33,646 bases of DNA, from NCBI GenBank assembly GCA_017601225.1, contig JAFNIX010000022.1, forward strand, positions 1 to 33,646, read 5' to 3'. Shown in pieces: positions 1 to 8,124 of the stretch. The notes beneath the pieces were generated by a model. The model was not told the DNA's origin and did no database searches. It saw nothing but the letters and a program-made list of their open reading frames with translations. The position numbers were made by a program, and so were the translations under genes. The number at the start of each line of letters is the position of its first letter. Position 1 is the stretch's first letter. Source of the DNA: Candidatus Brockarchaeota archaeon. Its GTDB lineage: Archaea > Thermoproteota > EX4484-205 > JAAOZP01.

Positions 1-162
1 TATCAGGTTGTAGAAAGCCTCAGTATTTGCATACATGATTTCATCCACCTTCTTATTCAATATCGCTGCAGATATTTTAGGAGGAATATGCATCTCATAA
101 ATTGGAATCCTATCAGGCGCTGAAAGCTCCATAGCTTTTATGACTCTTTCCCAAGAGTTCAT
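1..162 (-). CDS. UroD-family protein, N-terminal 54 residues (cut by window edge)
   Basis: Reading the minus strand from the ATG at 162 gives 54 open codons that run off the window. The opening resembles the uroporphyrinogen decarboxylase (URO-D) superfamily start 'S/R-RERV..AL....PDR.P': here SWERVIKAMELSAPDRIPIY. In archaea such proteins are often cobalamin or corrinoid methyltransferases of the MtaA/CmuA type rather than haem enzymes, but the catalytic part lies outside the window, so function cannot be assigned. A TATA-like box (184-191, minus strand) is centred about 26 bases upstream, which implies a leaderless message and supports this ATG. Family placement is moderately confident; substrate is unknown. 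Confidence 0.65.
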   Translation of the reverse strand, partial: MNSWERVIKAMELSAPDRIPIYEMHIPPKISAAILNKKVDEIMYANTEAFYNLI

Positions 163-183
163 AATGTTGCCCTCGGACTTGGG

Positions 184-191
184 TTATATAA
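184..191 (-). promoter_or_regulatory. TATA box of the UroD-family gene
   Basis: TTATATAA (near-palindromic), centred about 26 bases upstream of the ATG at 162. This is the normal archaeal TBP spacing for a leaderless transcript. Confidence 0.6.
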
Positions 192-277
192 ACATTCTAT
201 ATTCCTGTTGATTTTCTAAAACTCTTTCAATCTCCCCCGTTGATGCGAAAGTAAAAATTTTGTATAGCGCGCGAATA

Positions 278-298
278 AGATTTTCTTATAGAAAATCT
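278..298. repeat. Inverted repeat, 8-bp perfect arms
   Basis: Arms AGATTTTC (278-285) and GAAAATCT (291-298) flank a 5-base loop. They pair perfectly. It lies in non-coding DNA; function unknown. Confidence 0.55.
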
Positions 299-368
299 AT
301 TTCAATTTTTTCAAGAATAAAAAAATAGAGATGCAGATAAAAATACCGAACGCTAAAGGCCGCTACAT

Positions 369-398
369 AGACTTTTCTAAAAATAGAAAAGGAAGTCT
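369..398. repeat. Inverted repeat with a 4-base bulge
   Basis: AGACTTTTCTA (369-379) pairs with TAGAAAA (384-390) and GTCT (395-398) across an AAAA loop, leaving GGAA (391-394) bulged. The 11 paired bases make this the strongest hairpin in the non-coding stretch. Confidence 0.55.
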
Positions 399-649
399 TG
401 TTGAATGATCTAACGGTATCTTGCGTTTATGGCTCGTGCTCATATTTCGTGTTCTATTAGTATTGTTGTATATAAGAGTGCGACCTCGAATAACTTTGGG
501 TGATTAAGCAGGCCTCATTGCTACAACATGCTCCTATAAGCATTGTCTACGAATAACATTATTGGCGATGCGCTCTGAAAAAGAGTGAGCATAAGTATTG
601 TTCACAAAACGCCCAGTTCCCATTATCACACACCAGACAGAGAGTTACA

Positions 650-673
650 GAGTTTTCCATTTTTAGAAAACTC
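650..673. repeat. Inverted repeat, 8-bp perfect arms
   Basis: GAGTTTTC (650-657) and GAAAACTC (666-673) around an 8-base loop. It shares the TTTTC/GAAAA core with the hairpins at 278 and 369. Confidence 0.55.
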
Positions 674-833
674 CAACAAAGTCGGTGTCGAGCCTTTCTG
701 CAACCTCATCTTTTTATTAAAGAATATTCATTACAAATTCTATTAGAAAAATTTTGGACTGCTAACGATTTTGACGAGCGGAGCAAGAAAAGACTACTCG
801 CAAATAGAAGGGGAATTGATAGGGTTTGCTGTT

Positions 834-1370
834 TTAAACCGCCGGTTTTGGAATCGAGAAGAACCTGTCGGCAAGGTGAAGCAGAGGCTTTGCATCTTCT
901 GTCCACATGCCTTTTTTGAACAAATCTTCTTCAACACATGCTCTTTTGACTTCTGCAATATAGAGTATCTGTTCTCCGAATTTCATCTTCTCTTTAATCT
1001 TGCATTCTAAGATACCTAAGCATTACTCTATTCCTGGCACTTCTATTGTGCTAGAGGTTGTGAAACCGAGTTTGAGAAGCTTAATCTTATCTACTTTACT
1101 ACCGCTTTTGGTGCCTGCTAGCCAAACCTGCTTAAGCAGTTTTGAAGAAGGAATGTTCACGGTGAACTCTCCAGTCTCATCTATTAGCATGTGAGTGTGC
1201 CCTTTCTCCCATAATGAGATTGCTATTAACGGCGGATCGTCACTCACAGGAGTTATCCAAGAGCAGCTCATAATATTGACCTTGCCGTTTTTCCCCTTTG
1301 AGCATATGAGAACTACAGGTCTGGGGTGTAGAAGCCTATATGATTCTCCCAGCTTAATCTCCGTTTTCAT
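834..1370 (-). pseudogene. Flavin reductase family protein interrupted by one in-frame TAA
   Basis: The first 115 codons (1370 down to the TAA at 1023-1025) match the FMN-binding flavin reductase-like family: opening 'LGESYRLLHPRPVVLI', then NIMSCSWITPVSDDPPL, then the 'GEFTVNIPS' strand and 'AGTKSGSKVDK'. The family normally continues '..P.IEEC...LEC', and here the sequence reads PGIE-stop-CLGILECK. In the same frame, 62 more codons follow to a second stop at 834-836 and look like the normal family C-terminus (EEDLF, then PLLHLADRFFSIP). Total length would be 178 residues, which is typical. A single GAA-to-TAA change explains everything. It may be a recent nonsense mutation, a population variant or a sequence error. 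If translated as read, the product lacks the last third of the fold. Confidence 0.85.
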
Positions 1371-1459
1371 GTAAAAGGTAGTGAATAATGGCGGTAAAAA
1401 AGTTACTGCATGCTTTTTGGAAGGATTTGTTTTTATGTCTGTTTAAGAGTAACGTAACA

Positions 1460-1467
1460 TTTATATA
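1460..1467 (+). promoter_or_regulatory. TATA box for the gene at 1495
   Basis: TTTATATA is centred about 31 bases before the ATG at 1495, giving a leader of roughly five bases. It argues against the longer TTG start at 1468, which would lie upstream of the transcription start. Confidence 0.6.
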
Positions 1468-1494
1468 TTGCTACTATATCCAATAGTAGCAACG

Positions 1495-2007
1495 ATGACT
1501 AAGACTCTCAAGATAGCTTTACCGGTATTCATCCTCTTACTAGGCATAGTCATATATGTTAGCCTGATAAACGTCATTGCGCAGATCAACGAATCTTCAG
1601 AAACACCCTTGCCTTGGCTAACGTTTCGCGGCCCAGTAGGCCGTTTCCAATGGGGCCCTGTCAAAATTGAAGCGAACGCTAGTAAGACCCAAACATACCG
1701 TGGCCGCCTAAAGCGCGGATGGGGTCCTATAGAGATTAGCGAGGAGTTTAAGAACAATGTCGTTAATATAGCTAAGAGCGACCCCGACGTACAGAATCTG
1801 CTCTCAGAAGGCTACAATGTAACTTGTATTCAACCGATTATAAAAACCGTTGTGGAAGCTGATGGAAGCGTGGTAGCCAAGGCTAAGAGTGCCATCCTTA
1901 CATTACGTAAAAACACCTCTGGCATGGCATTCATATGGGTAGATGTTGAGAACAGTAAAGTAACTAGGATCGAGATAATATCTCGTACAGTAATCGAAAA
2001 GCCCTAA
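1495..2007 (+). CDS. Membrane-anchored conserved archaeal protein, function unknown
   Basis: The product is 170 residues from the ATG at 1495. A TTG at 1468 would add nine residues, but the TATA box favours the ATG. Residues about 5-28 form one strongly hydrophobic segment after a KTLK positive start, so this is a signal anchor or uncleaved signal with the rest outside. The outer part has a tryptophan- and arginine-rich linker with a WGP repeat (FQWGPVKI and later RGWGPIEI). It is followed by a mixed alpha/beta domain that starts near EISEEFKNNVVNIAKSDPDVQNLL and ends in strands. I do not recognise a named family. The domain size suggests a PepSY-like or cystatin-like small fold, which is a guess. 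It stands alone, with a T-rich tract after the stop. Confidence 0.75.
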   Translation: MTKTLKIALPVFILLLGIVIYVSLINVIAQINESSETPLPWLTFRGPVGRFQWGPVKIEANASKTQTYRGRLKRGWGPIEISEEFKNNVVNIAKSDPDVQNLLSEGYNVTCIQPIIKTVVEADGSVVAKAKSAILTLRKNTSGMAFIWVDVENSKVTRIEIISRTVIEKP

Positions 2008-2040
2008 AATCTTTTATTACCCCCTGTTTTTCTCTTTTCC
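2008..2040 (+). terminator. T-rich termination tract
   Basis: Several T runs (CTTTTATT, GTTTTTCTCTTTTCC) directly follow the stop at 2007, as expected for archaeal intrinsic termination. The region lies between convergent genes. Confidence 0.45.
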
Positions 2041-2063
2041 ATCCGATTATAACGGAAGCTTTT

Positions 2064-4940
2064 TCAAGTCTTCCAGTAGGGTTTTGTCCTTATGTATTGT
2101 AGTTTTGCTTCCAAAAGATCCTTAAGCAATTCATCTTCACTGTAATGCATTTTCGAAAGTATTCTTAACGCGGTCTGCGGCCCTATGCCGTATACGGATA
2201 ACGCGATTATGCCTCTTCTTCCATAGGAATGGATAACGTCTGCAGTTCTTCTAAGGTCTGCGAGAAGCCTTGCCTCCTCTTCAGACAGCTTTTCACCACC
2301 CAACCTCTTGTTCACGATTCCAACAAGATACCCTTTATACCCGGGCAGTATTGCGAGAAGGGTTGAGCCGCAGGAGTAGCAGCCAGGTTTCGGCGGAAGA
2401 TCCCTGATGGCGACTGGATCCTGTCTTTTCCCGCACTCCATGCATATAAGTTCAATCTTAGTATGCATTATGGCGTTTCTCATCCTCTCTAAAGCGTCAG
2501 CCTGCACCTGCTCCGGTGCAATCATCTCAGGAATCTCAGCATACTTGTTCAATATGTGGTATGAAAGTGGGGTTGGTTTCTCAATCGAGATGCGGGTCTC
2601 AACCCTGATTTTTCCACTCCTAATGGCTGAAACCATCTTTTTCACAGCTTCGACATCAACCTTCTCCTGCAGAACCTCCCGCATGGTTTCAACGAATATC
2701 GGTGTCTGCCTAAACCTATTGTAGAGGTCAAGTAGCCTTTCTTCTCCCAAGGATAAGCCGCGTTCAATCGCGCCGAACCTTTCTGCAACGAACTTCATAT
2801 AGTATCCGAATGGGAATCTTTCACTTATCCTAGCATGAAAATCCTTCTCAACCTCTTCACAGTCTCTAGGTAAAACCTGTTCAACCAGTTGTCTGAAGTT
2901 AGACTGAGAAACCTCTACCGGTAGCTCGATTAGGATTCTGTACGCGTCGGCCCACCAGTTTCTAATAAGCTTCTTTCTGGAAAGCCTCTGGTCAATTACG
3001 TAGCCGAGTGTTCTATTAGCCAACTCTCCTAAGCAGCAGTTTACTATTAAGTATCTGTCGAAACCCTCTATCAGGATAAGATTGTCAGAAGGGACAGGAG
3101 CCCCGTTTTCCAACTGCTCCCAGATTTCGCCGACTATTTTCCGAGCGGCATTACTGTCTACCTGAAACTCCTTGCAAAGCCAGCTTACAGTTAGCTCTAC
3201 CCCATCTTTTTCCAGTTTTTCAGCAATCTTTCTCCGTAGTCCACCAACCTCCTTTGCAAGCTCGTACGGTATTGGGAGAATCTCCCCATCCCAGCCGGGT
3301 AGGGCTGCTCTAGGGTCCTCAACTGGCGTCACGTATACTCCATCATCAGAAATCTGCTCAATATTCCAAACCATGCCTCTGCAAATAAAGTGGAGCCCTA
3401 CCCTTGCTCTGAGCATGATGAATTCTTCGCCAACTATTCCTATAGTCCTGTTCGCTGTAAGGTCGACAACCGGATATCTTCGCTCGTCTGGAATCATAGA
3501 GAGGTTAGAGAAATAATACTTTCTAGCCTTTTTAGTCGGCATAATTCTGTCTCCTTCAAACCTTATAAGGCCGAGCTTGTAAAGAAAACCTGCAACTTTT
3601 TGAACCTCCTTCTTATCAAGCCTTCGGAAAGGGTACGCTCTGGATACTATTTCAACAGCCTTGGAAAGACTTATGCCTCCGTGGTCTAGTGAGAGACCAA
3701 CTATCTGATGCGCTAGAACATCCAGGGCACCCTCATGAATCTTCGTAGGCTCTACTTTCTCGCTCCTTGCCCTGCTTACTACAGCTATTGATTCAAGCGC
3801 ATCGTCCACGAAGGCAGTCAGTATCACTCCTTCAGATGTTAATCCAAGCCTGTGGCCGGACCTGCCTACTCTCTGAATGAAAGGCCCCACTTGACGGGGG
3901 GAAAGATACTGGATCACCAAGTCAGCAGTGCCAATATCTATGCCGAGTTCAAGCGTAGAAGTGCAGACAATAGCCTTAATCAAGCCTTTTTTGAAGCTGT
4001 CTTCTATCTTAGTTCTCTCCTCCCTAGATAGTGAACCATGATGGATGCCTATTTTAGGATCTAGAAGGCTCAGTCTTAAAGCAAGCATTTCAGCAACCTG
4101 TCTACTGTTGACGAAGATAAGGGTGGAAGTATAGGCGTCGCAAAGATCCTTTATAGTTCTTATTCTCGCAGCAGCTTCCGGGGAAGTGTAAAGAGTAGTT
4201 GAAAGGTCGAAATCCTCCTCATCTGGCTGTGGCCATTCTACCCAATACCTGTAACTTTTCAGCACAGGAACCCTGACGATTTCAACCGGCCTCCTGCTTC
4301 CGGCGAGAAGTTTTCCAACCTTCTCAGGTGTTCCGACAGTGGCGGATAGACCTATCCTCTGAAAATCCCTACCAGTTATTTCCCTAAGTCTCTCTAAAGC
4401 TACGGCTAGCTGAACCCCTCTCTTGCTATCAGCAATCTCGTGAATCTCGTCTACAATAATCCATTTAACATCTCTAAGGTTATTCTGCATTCTTCTACCT
4501 GGAAGTATTGCTTGAAGCGTCTCAGGGGTTGTTATCAAGATATCGGGAGGCTTTAAAGCCTGCTTTCTCCTTATCGGAGATGGAGTGTCTCCATGCCTCA
4601 CGTCCACAGATAAGCCCAGTAGGGTGCACCATTTCACAATCCTCTTCATCATATCCCTGTTCAAAGCCCTTAACGGAGTAATGTAGAGAAGTGAGATTCC
4701 CCTCCTATTCTCAATACTGATAAGTTTAGACAGAACAGGTAGAAGTGCAGCTTCAGTCTTCCCGCTTCCAGTTGGAGCTATTAAGAGAACATTCATACCC
4801 CTCATTATTAAGGGGATGGCTTTTTCCTGAGTGTCCGCCAGTTTTTCAATCCCGATTTGCTTCATTGCGATTATGACTGATTTGGGAAGCAGCCTTAGAG
4901 ATTTGCTGGATAGGCGGTTTTCCTCACTAGTCAATCTCAT
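2064..4940 (-). CDS. lhr: Lhr-type Ski2-like superfamily 2 helicase
   Basis: The product is 958 residues, typical for archaeal Lhr. Visible motifs run in order: Q-like region LADTQEKAIP (35-44), Walker A APTGSGKT (55-62), DEIH box (164-167), SAT (199-201), a second RecA domain with ELGIDIGTADLVIQ, and motif VI QRVGRSGHR (356-364). The Lhr winged-helix and beta-bundle core follows. A C-terminal extension has a four-cysteine zinc site, C833/C836 and C854/C857, followed by a helical tail. Archaeal Lhr proteins unwind DNA or DNA-RNA hybrids and are linked to repair or recombination, and some act on RNA. The extension resembles the larger aLhr1 type. The gene is monocistronic: a TATA-like box at 4961-4968 (minus strand) is centred about 25 bases upstream, so the message is probably leaderless from this ATG. 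Confidence 0.93.
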   Translation of the reverse strand: MRLTSEENRLSSKSLRLLPKSVIIAMKQIGIEKLADTQEKAIPLIMRGMNVLLIAPTGSGKTEAALLPVLSKLISIENRRGISLLYITPLRALNRDMMKRIVKWCTLLGLSVDVRHGDTPSPIRRKQALKPPDILITTPETLQAILPGRRMQNNLRDVKWIIVDEIHEIADSKRGVQLAVALERLREITGRDFQRIGLSATVGTPEKVGKLLAGSRRPVEIVRVPVLKSYRYWVEWPQPDEEDFDLSTTLYTSPEAAARIRTIKDLCDAYTSTLIFVNSRQVAEMLALRLSLLDPKIGIHHGSLSREERTKIEDSFKKGLIKAIVCTSTLELGIDIGTADLVIQYLSPRQVGPFIQRVGRSGHRLGLTSEGVILTAFVDDALESIAVVSRARSEKVEPTKIHEGALDVLAHQIVGLSLDHGGISLSKAVEIVSRAYPFRRLDKKEVQKVAGFLYKLGLIRFEGDRIMPTKKARKYYFSNLSMIPDERRYPVVDLTANRTIGIVGEEFIMLRARVGLHFICRGMVWNIEQISDDGVYVTPVEDPRAALPGWDGEILPIPYELAKEVGGLRRKIAEKLEKDGVELTVSWLCKEFQVDSNAARKIVGEIWEQLENGAPVPSDNLILIEGFDRYLIVNCCLGELANRTLGYVIDQRLSRKKLIRNWWADAYRILIELPVEVSQSNFRQLVEQVLPRDCEEVEKDFHARISERFPFGYYMKFVAERFGAIERGLSLGEERLLDLYNRFRQTPIFVETMREVLQEKVDVEAVKKMVSAIRSGKIRVETRISIEKPTPLSYHILNKYAEIPEMIAPEQVQADALERMRNAIMHTKIELICMECGKRQDPVAIRDLPPKPGCYSCGSTLLAILPGYKGYLVGIVNKRLGGEKLSEEEARLLADLRRTADVIHSYGRRGIIALSVYGIGPQTALRILSKMHYSEDELLKDLLEAKLQYIRTKPYWKT

Positions 4941-4960
4941 AAAGATTAGGGATAACCATT

Positions 4961-4968
4961 CTATATGT
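4961..4968 (-). promoter_or_regulatory. TATA box of lhr
   Basis: On the minus strand this reads ACATATAG, centred about 25 bases upstream of the lhr ATG. Confidence 0.5.
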
Positions 4969-5003
4969 TTTACCTGTAATCGTCTCTTTCCTTTTCTTCA
5001 GTC

Positions 5004-5992
5004 CTAGTCTATGCTTACTACTTTCCCTGTTTTTGCAGACTCGTTAGCGGCCAGAGTTATTTTCAACGTTTTTACCGCATCTTCAAAGCTTGACTTGATT
5101 TTACTTGTATCCCCCGTTCTTACGGCCTCTATGAACACCTTATCCTCCTCAAGATAGGGGTCTACAGTAGACCTGATTTCATGAATCCTGTTCTTTTCAT
5201 AAATCCTAAGGATTTTTGAGTGGCTGAGATGCTCGACAACAACGTTTCTTGTTATTAGCCTGAGAAAAGTCCCGGTGAAAGTATTTTGGCTGACGCATGA
5301 GCTAACCATAACTCCAATGGCACCAGACCTAAACCTTAAGCCTACAATCGAACTATCTTCAGCCGTCATATCAGGATATATAAATTTCCCAGCTATCAGG
5401 TTGTCTATTTCCGCATACACATGAGAAACCTCACCCTCGAGATATCTCGCCAAATCAAAGACATGCGTTGCCTGCTCCAGTACTTGTCCCCCTCCCTTAT
5501 CCTTGTAAAGCCACCAGTGTTTTGGAGGAAACCAGAAGGGATCTATGTATTGGCCAAGAACCATTGCAGTAGGACTGTTTTCCTAACTTCTTCCTGGGCG
5601 ATTGAAGAGATATCGAGATACCGCCACATGTATCCTACACTGTTTATAACAGAATACCTCTTTATAGAATTCAAGATTTCTTCAGCCTTGCTCAGGGTGA
5701 GAGCAACAGGTTTTTCAAAGAATACCGCTATACCTTTTTCTATAGCTTTTACTTCCTCGCCTCTCGCAAACGGGGGTGTAGCCACAAACAGTGCATCTAT
5801 ATGCTCGTTTTTAATCAGCGGGTCTATGTTACTATAGTGTTGGCCCCCAAATTTTTCTGAAAAAGATTTTGCTCTTTTCTCATCAACATCCATAAACGCC
5901 TTCAGTCTAACACCCTCTATTTTCATTAATCTTTCGGCGTGGACGGATGCAATCCCGCCACAACCAATTATAGCAACATTTATTTCCTTCAT
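5004..5992 (-). pseudogene. Gfo/Idh/MocA-family oxidoreductase broken by a single frameshift
   Basis: Two overlapping frames make up one gene. The N-terminal piece (5992 to 5543, 149 residues) has the Rossmann motif GCGGIASVHAERL (10-22) and the EKP catalytic-lysine motif (93-95). The C-terminal piece (5564 to 5004) begins MVLGQYIDPFW and contains GGQVLEQATHVFDLARYLEGE, the usual substrate and metal-site region. Adding one A to the A run at 5578-5581 (minus strand) joins them as EEVRKNSPTAMVLGQ, giving 329 residues, the normal family length. Members oxidise or reduce sugars and sugar derivatives at a ring carbon with NAD(P). As read, the N-terminal product ends after 14 unrelated residues. 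This is a recent frameshift or a homopolymer sequencing error. A TATA box at 6020-6027 supports the start. Confidence 0.85.
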
Positions 5993-6019
5993 TCAATTTT
6001 GCACACGATTTTTGGAAAC

Positions 6020-6027
6020 TTATAAAC
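6020..6027 (-). promoter_or_regulatory. TATA box of the Gfo/Idh/MocA gene
   Basis: On the minus strand this reads GTTTATAA-like sequence centred about 31 bases before the ATG at 5992. It predicts a leader of about five bases. It also implies that the gene does not depend on read-through from the DUF4432 gene upstream. Confidence 0.5.
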
Positions 6028-6051
6028 TTTAAAAGCTATTTATAAAGGTGC

Positions 6052-7185
6052 TTACTGTTTTAAGGTTTTAATGAATTCCTCCACGTTTTCTATCATCTCT
6101 GGCTTTTTACCTCTAGTTATTCTCCTTATTTTCTCTTCGAATTCGACTATCTCGTAACCTGCGAGAATACCTATTTCTATGTGGAACTCCTTTGTTTCTT
6201 GCGGACCAATATATTGTAATGTTCCCCAAGCCCGCTCCTTATCTCTTCCCATTACAAGGCTGTTCGCGGGCTCCATGCCCATGACGTATGTTCCCTCGCC
6301 AAGCATTTTCCACTGTATGAACCTAGGTAGCTCGCGCTTGCTGTACTTAACATATACCCCTAGGCCTCCAAGAAGTCTATCGTTAACTATTGCAGCATAA
6401 GCGTTTCCCTCGTTGTCAACAAGCATGTCGTGAAAGTATACTTTTTCTCTATAATCTGATCTTGGCTCATGAACACGTGCGAAGTCTTCCGCCCCCTCCT
6501 TGGCCTCCCAATCCCTAGGGGTGAAGTAACCTGTTGTCGACAAGAACTTGGCACCCTCATCCAGCAGGGGGAAACCTATATTGATGTGGTATAGTATCAT
6601 CAGAGGCTGTGTTTTCCACCCGCAGTTCGTCACGATGTCGCGTATTTCTATGCGTCTCTCTCCTAGGAATGTTGTTATTCGCCGTCTCAACATGATGTTT
6701 GGCTCAAACACCTTAGATTCTCTGGTTTCCCCTTCCAAAACCATCTTGTAACTTTCACCATCCCAGTATGAATCAGCATTCAGTAAAGTAGCCGGCGAGT
6801 AGGATATGCGGCCATGCAGTCCCAAGCTCTCGCCATTGTCGAGAGTAGGTACACCCATGTAGGTTACGCCGCAGGTAGTCATTAATCCACCTGGAAAGCC
6901 GCGGAGCCATCCGAGTCCTTCTGGCTCATAGAAACCGGGTGCAACTATCCCAGTAGGGCTAATCCAGCTTAATGGTACTCCTTTATATTCTGCATTCACT
7001 ATATCCATACCTCGGTCTATCGCCACTAGAAAATTCAGATCTCCGTTTCTGACTATGGCTACTTTGACACCGCGTTCAAAACCGTTAGAAAATTCCGCTA
7101 TTTTTACCCCTGCAATCTGCTCCATGCTACCAACTCGTTTAAGAATATCATTCTTTCCCCAGTCTCGTCCATAAAGATAGATCAT
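6052..7185 (-). CDS. DUF4432 (aldose 1-epimerase-like) family protein
   Basis: The product is 377 residues. It matches the DUF4432 family: opening YLYGRDWGKNDILKRVG, the 'DRGMDI..AEYKG.PL.WISPTG' block, 'FYEPEGLGWLRGFPGG', 'TTCGVT', and 'GLHGRIS', in the usual order. This family has the galactose-mutarotase beta-sandwich fold and is thought to act on free sugars or sugar acids. The histidine in GLHGR and the arginine in DRGMD are candidate active-site residues. No signal peptide is seen, so it should be cytosolic. It lies 59 bases upstream of the Gfo/Idh/MocA gene on the same strand, which suggests a shared sugar pathway, although each gene appears to have its own TATA box. Exact substrate is unknown. 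Confidence 0.85.
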   Translation of the reverse strand: MIYLYGRDWGKNDILKRVGSMEQIAGVKIAEFSNGFERGVKVAIVRNGDLNFLVAIDRGMDIVNAEYKGVPLSWISPTGIVAPGFYEPEGLGWLRGFPGGLMTTCGVTYMGVPTLDNGESLGLHGRISYSPATLLNADSYWDGESYKMVLEGETRESKVFEPNIMLRRRITTFLGERRIEIRDIVTNCGWKTQPLMILYHINIGFPLLDEGAKFLSTTGYFTPRDWEAKEGAEDFARVHEPRSDYREKVYFHDMLVDNEGNAYAAIVNDRLLGGLGVYVKYSKRELPRFIQWKMLGEGTYVMGMEPANSLVMGRDKERAWGTLQYIGPQETKEFHIEIGILAGYEIVEFEEKIRRITRGKKPEMIENVEEFIKTLKQ

Positions 7186-7210
7186 GCTGGTAAACTATTC
7201 TCGCTTCACT

Positions 7211-7218
7211 AATAAATC
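7211..7218 (-). promoter_or_regulatory. TATA box of the DUF4432 gene
   Basis: GATTTATT on the minus strand, centred about 29 bases upstream of the ATG at 7185. Confidence 0.5.
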
Positions 7219-7263
7219 TTTGCACCTCTAAAATCTTGTTTTGAGCAATTATTTGGAAAGACT

Positions 7264-8124
7264 TTATGTTAAATATATTAGATAAGACATTATCGCAAGC
7301 CAAATAAGGAGACTTATGACTATAATTCTGCTGGATAGGAGTCTCCTTATAATTCCAATCTCCTCAGTTTTTTTCAAAATCGAAACGAACTGCAATACTA
7401 TTAGCGTTATTATCGGAATCGTGAAAGGCAGAAGACCATCCGCATATGGCGAGTGGAAAGTATAGAGAGAATAAGATATTATTATTAAGGTTGAGAAGAC
7501 AGTAATAGCTTGATCTACGAGAGCCACGTCATACTGCTTAAAAGATTTTCTATGATGTTCAGGTTTATTTAAAGCGGTTAATTCCTCCCTTCTTTTCGAT
7601 AATACAAAGAGCATCGAAACATAGAAGACGCTAATCAACAGCCAGGGTGAGATATGTACATTAACTATTTCGCCTCCTGCTAGAGACCTAATTATATAAT
7701 TGAGAGATATGCTTACCAAGTCAAGCCATGCTACGTCCCTTAAGAAAAAAGTGTAAATAATTGAGTTCAGGAACAAGGAAATGCATAGTATTAGAAAAGA
7801 AGCACTTATCTGGTATGAGATGAGGAAAGAAAAAACCAGTAGGATAATTGAGAAGGCTAACGCTGAAGCATTACTCATTCTCCCACTAGCAATAGGCCTA
7901 TGTTTTTTCCTTGGATGATGAGCATCCTGAGCAGCATCTTTAATATCGTTAATCACGTAGCAAGCACTAGAAACTGTGGATAAGGCTAGGAATCCCAATA
8001 AAAGGCTAGGATAATAGGTTGGTAATAGAAGCTTTCCACCAAAGAAAGGTGCAAGCAGTATAAGAAGATTCTTATACCAGTCTAGAATCCTGGCCTCTGC
8101 TAAAAAATCCTTTACTTTCGCCAT
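7264..8124 (-). CDS. UbiA-family prenyltransferase, polyprenyl-phosphate phosphoribosyltransferase-like
   Basis: The product is 286 residues from the ATG at 8124, with about eight to nine membrane segments. The first catalytic motif is N59-D-x-x-D63-x-x-x-D67 followed by HHPRKKHRPIASG. The second loop carries SKRREEL and HRKSFKQYD instead of the usual second DxxxD. That pair of motifs is characteristic of decaprenyl-phosphate 5-phosphoribose synthase (Rv3806c-like) rather than of quinone, haem or archaeal-lipid UbiA enzymes. The predicted reaction moves phosphoribose from PRPP to a membrane polyprenyl phosphate, making a donor for pentose-containing envelope glycans. The start overlaps the end of the upstream membrane-protein gene by 13 bases, so the two are translationally coupled. 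A longer frame reaches 8193 but would overlap further and adds non-hydrophobic sequence unlike the family. The subfamily is likely; the archaeal product is inferred. Confidence 0.82.
   Translation of the reverse strand: MAKVKDFLAEARILDWYKNLLILLAPFFGGKLLLPTYYPSLLLGFLALSTVSSACYVINDIKDAAQDAHHPRKKHRPIASGRMSNASALAFSIILLVFSFLISYQISASFLILCISLFLNSIIYTFFLRDVAWLDLVSISLNYIIRSLAGGEIVNVHISPWLLISVFYVSMLFVLSKRREELTALNKPEHHRKSFKQYDVALVDQAITVFSTLIIISYSLYTFHSPYADGLLPFTIPIITLIVLQFVSILKKTEEIGIIRRLLSSRIIVISLLIWLAIMSYLIYLT

Larger units (their letters stand above)
163..833. other. 671-base non-coding stretch with three hairpins
   Basis: No reading frame here looks like a protein. The stretch is AT-rich, with frequent stops in all frames. 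It holds the TATA box of the UroD-family gene at its left end and three separate inverted repeats (278-298, 369-398, 650-673) whose arms all contain a TTTTC/GAAAA core. A loose repeat of the form ATAAG(C/T)ATTGT(C/T) occurs near 535 and 590. I find no tRNA, rRNA or C/D-box pattern. It may hold an unannotated RNA or be decayed sequence downstream of the broken flavin reductase gene. Confidence 0.5.

Noticed and set aside
331..408. 25-codon frame starting MQIKIPNAKGRYIDFSKNR
   Set aside because: Too short to judge, no ribosome site or well-placed TATA box, and it spans one of the hairpins.
706..1010. Two open frames across the flavin reductase tail
   Set aside because: They are out-of-frame shadows of the interrupted gene's C-terminal part, which matches the family in its own frame.
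1023..1025. Stop recoding by selenocysteine or pyrrolysine
   Set aside because: The codon is TAA, not TGA or TAG, and the family has glutamate here.
5543..5584. Programmed frameshift in the oxidoreductase
   Set aside because: No classic slippery heptamer or downstream structure was identified, and this family is not known to use frameshifting; a mutation or homopolymer error is simpler.
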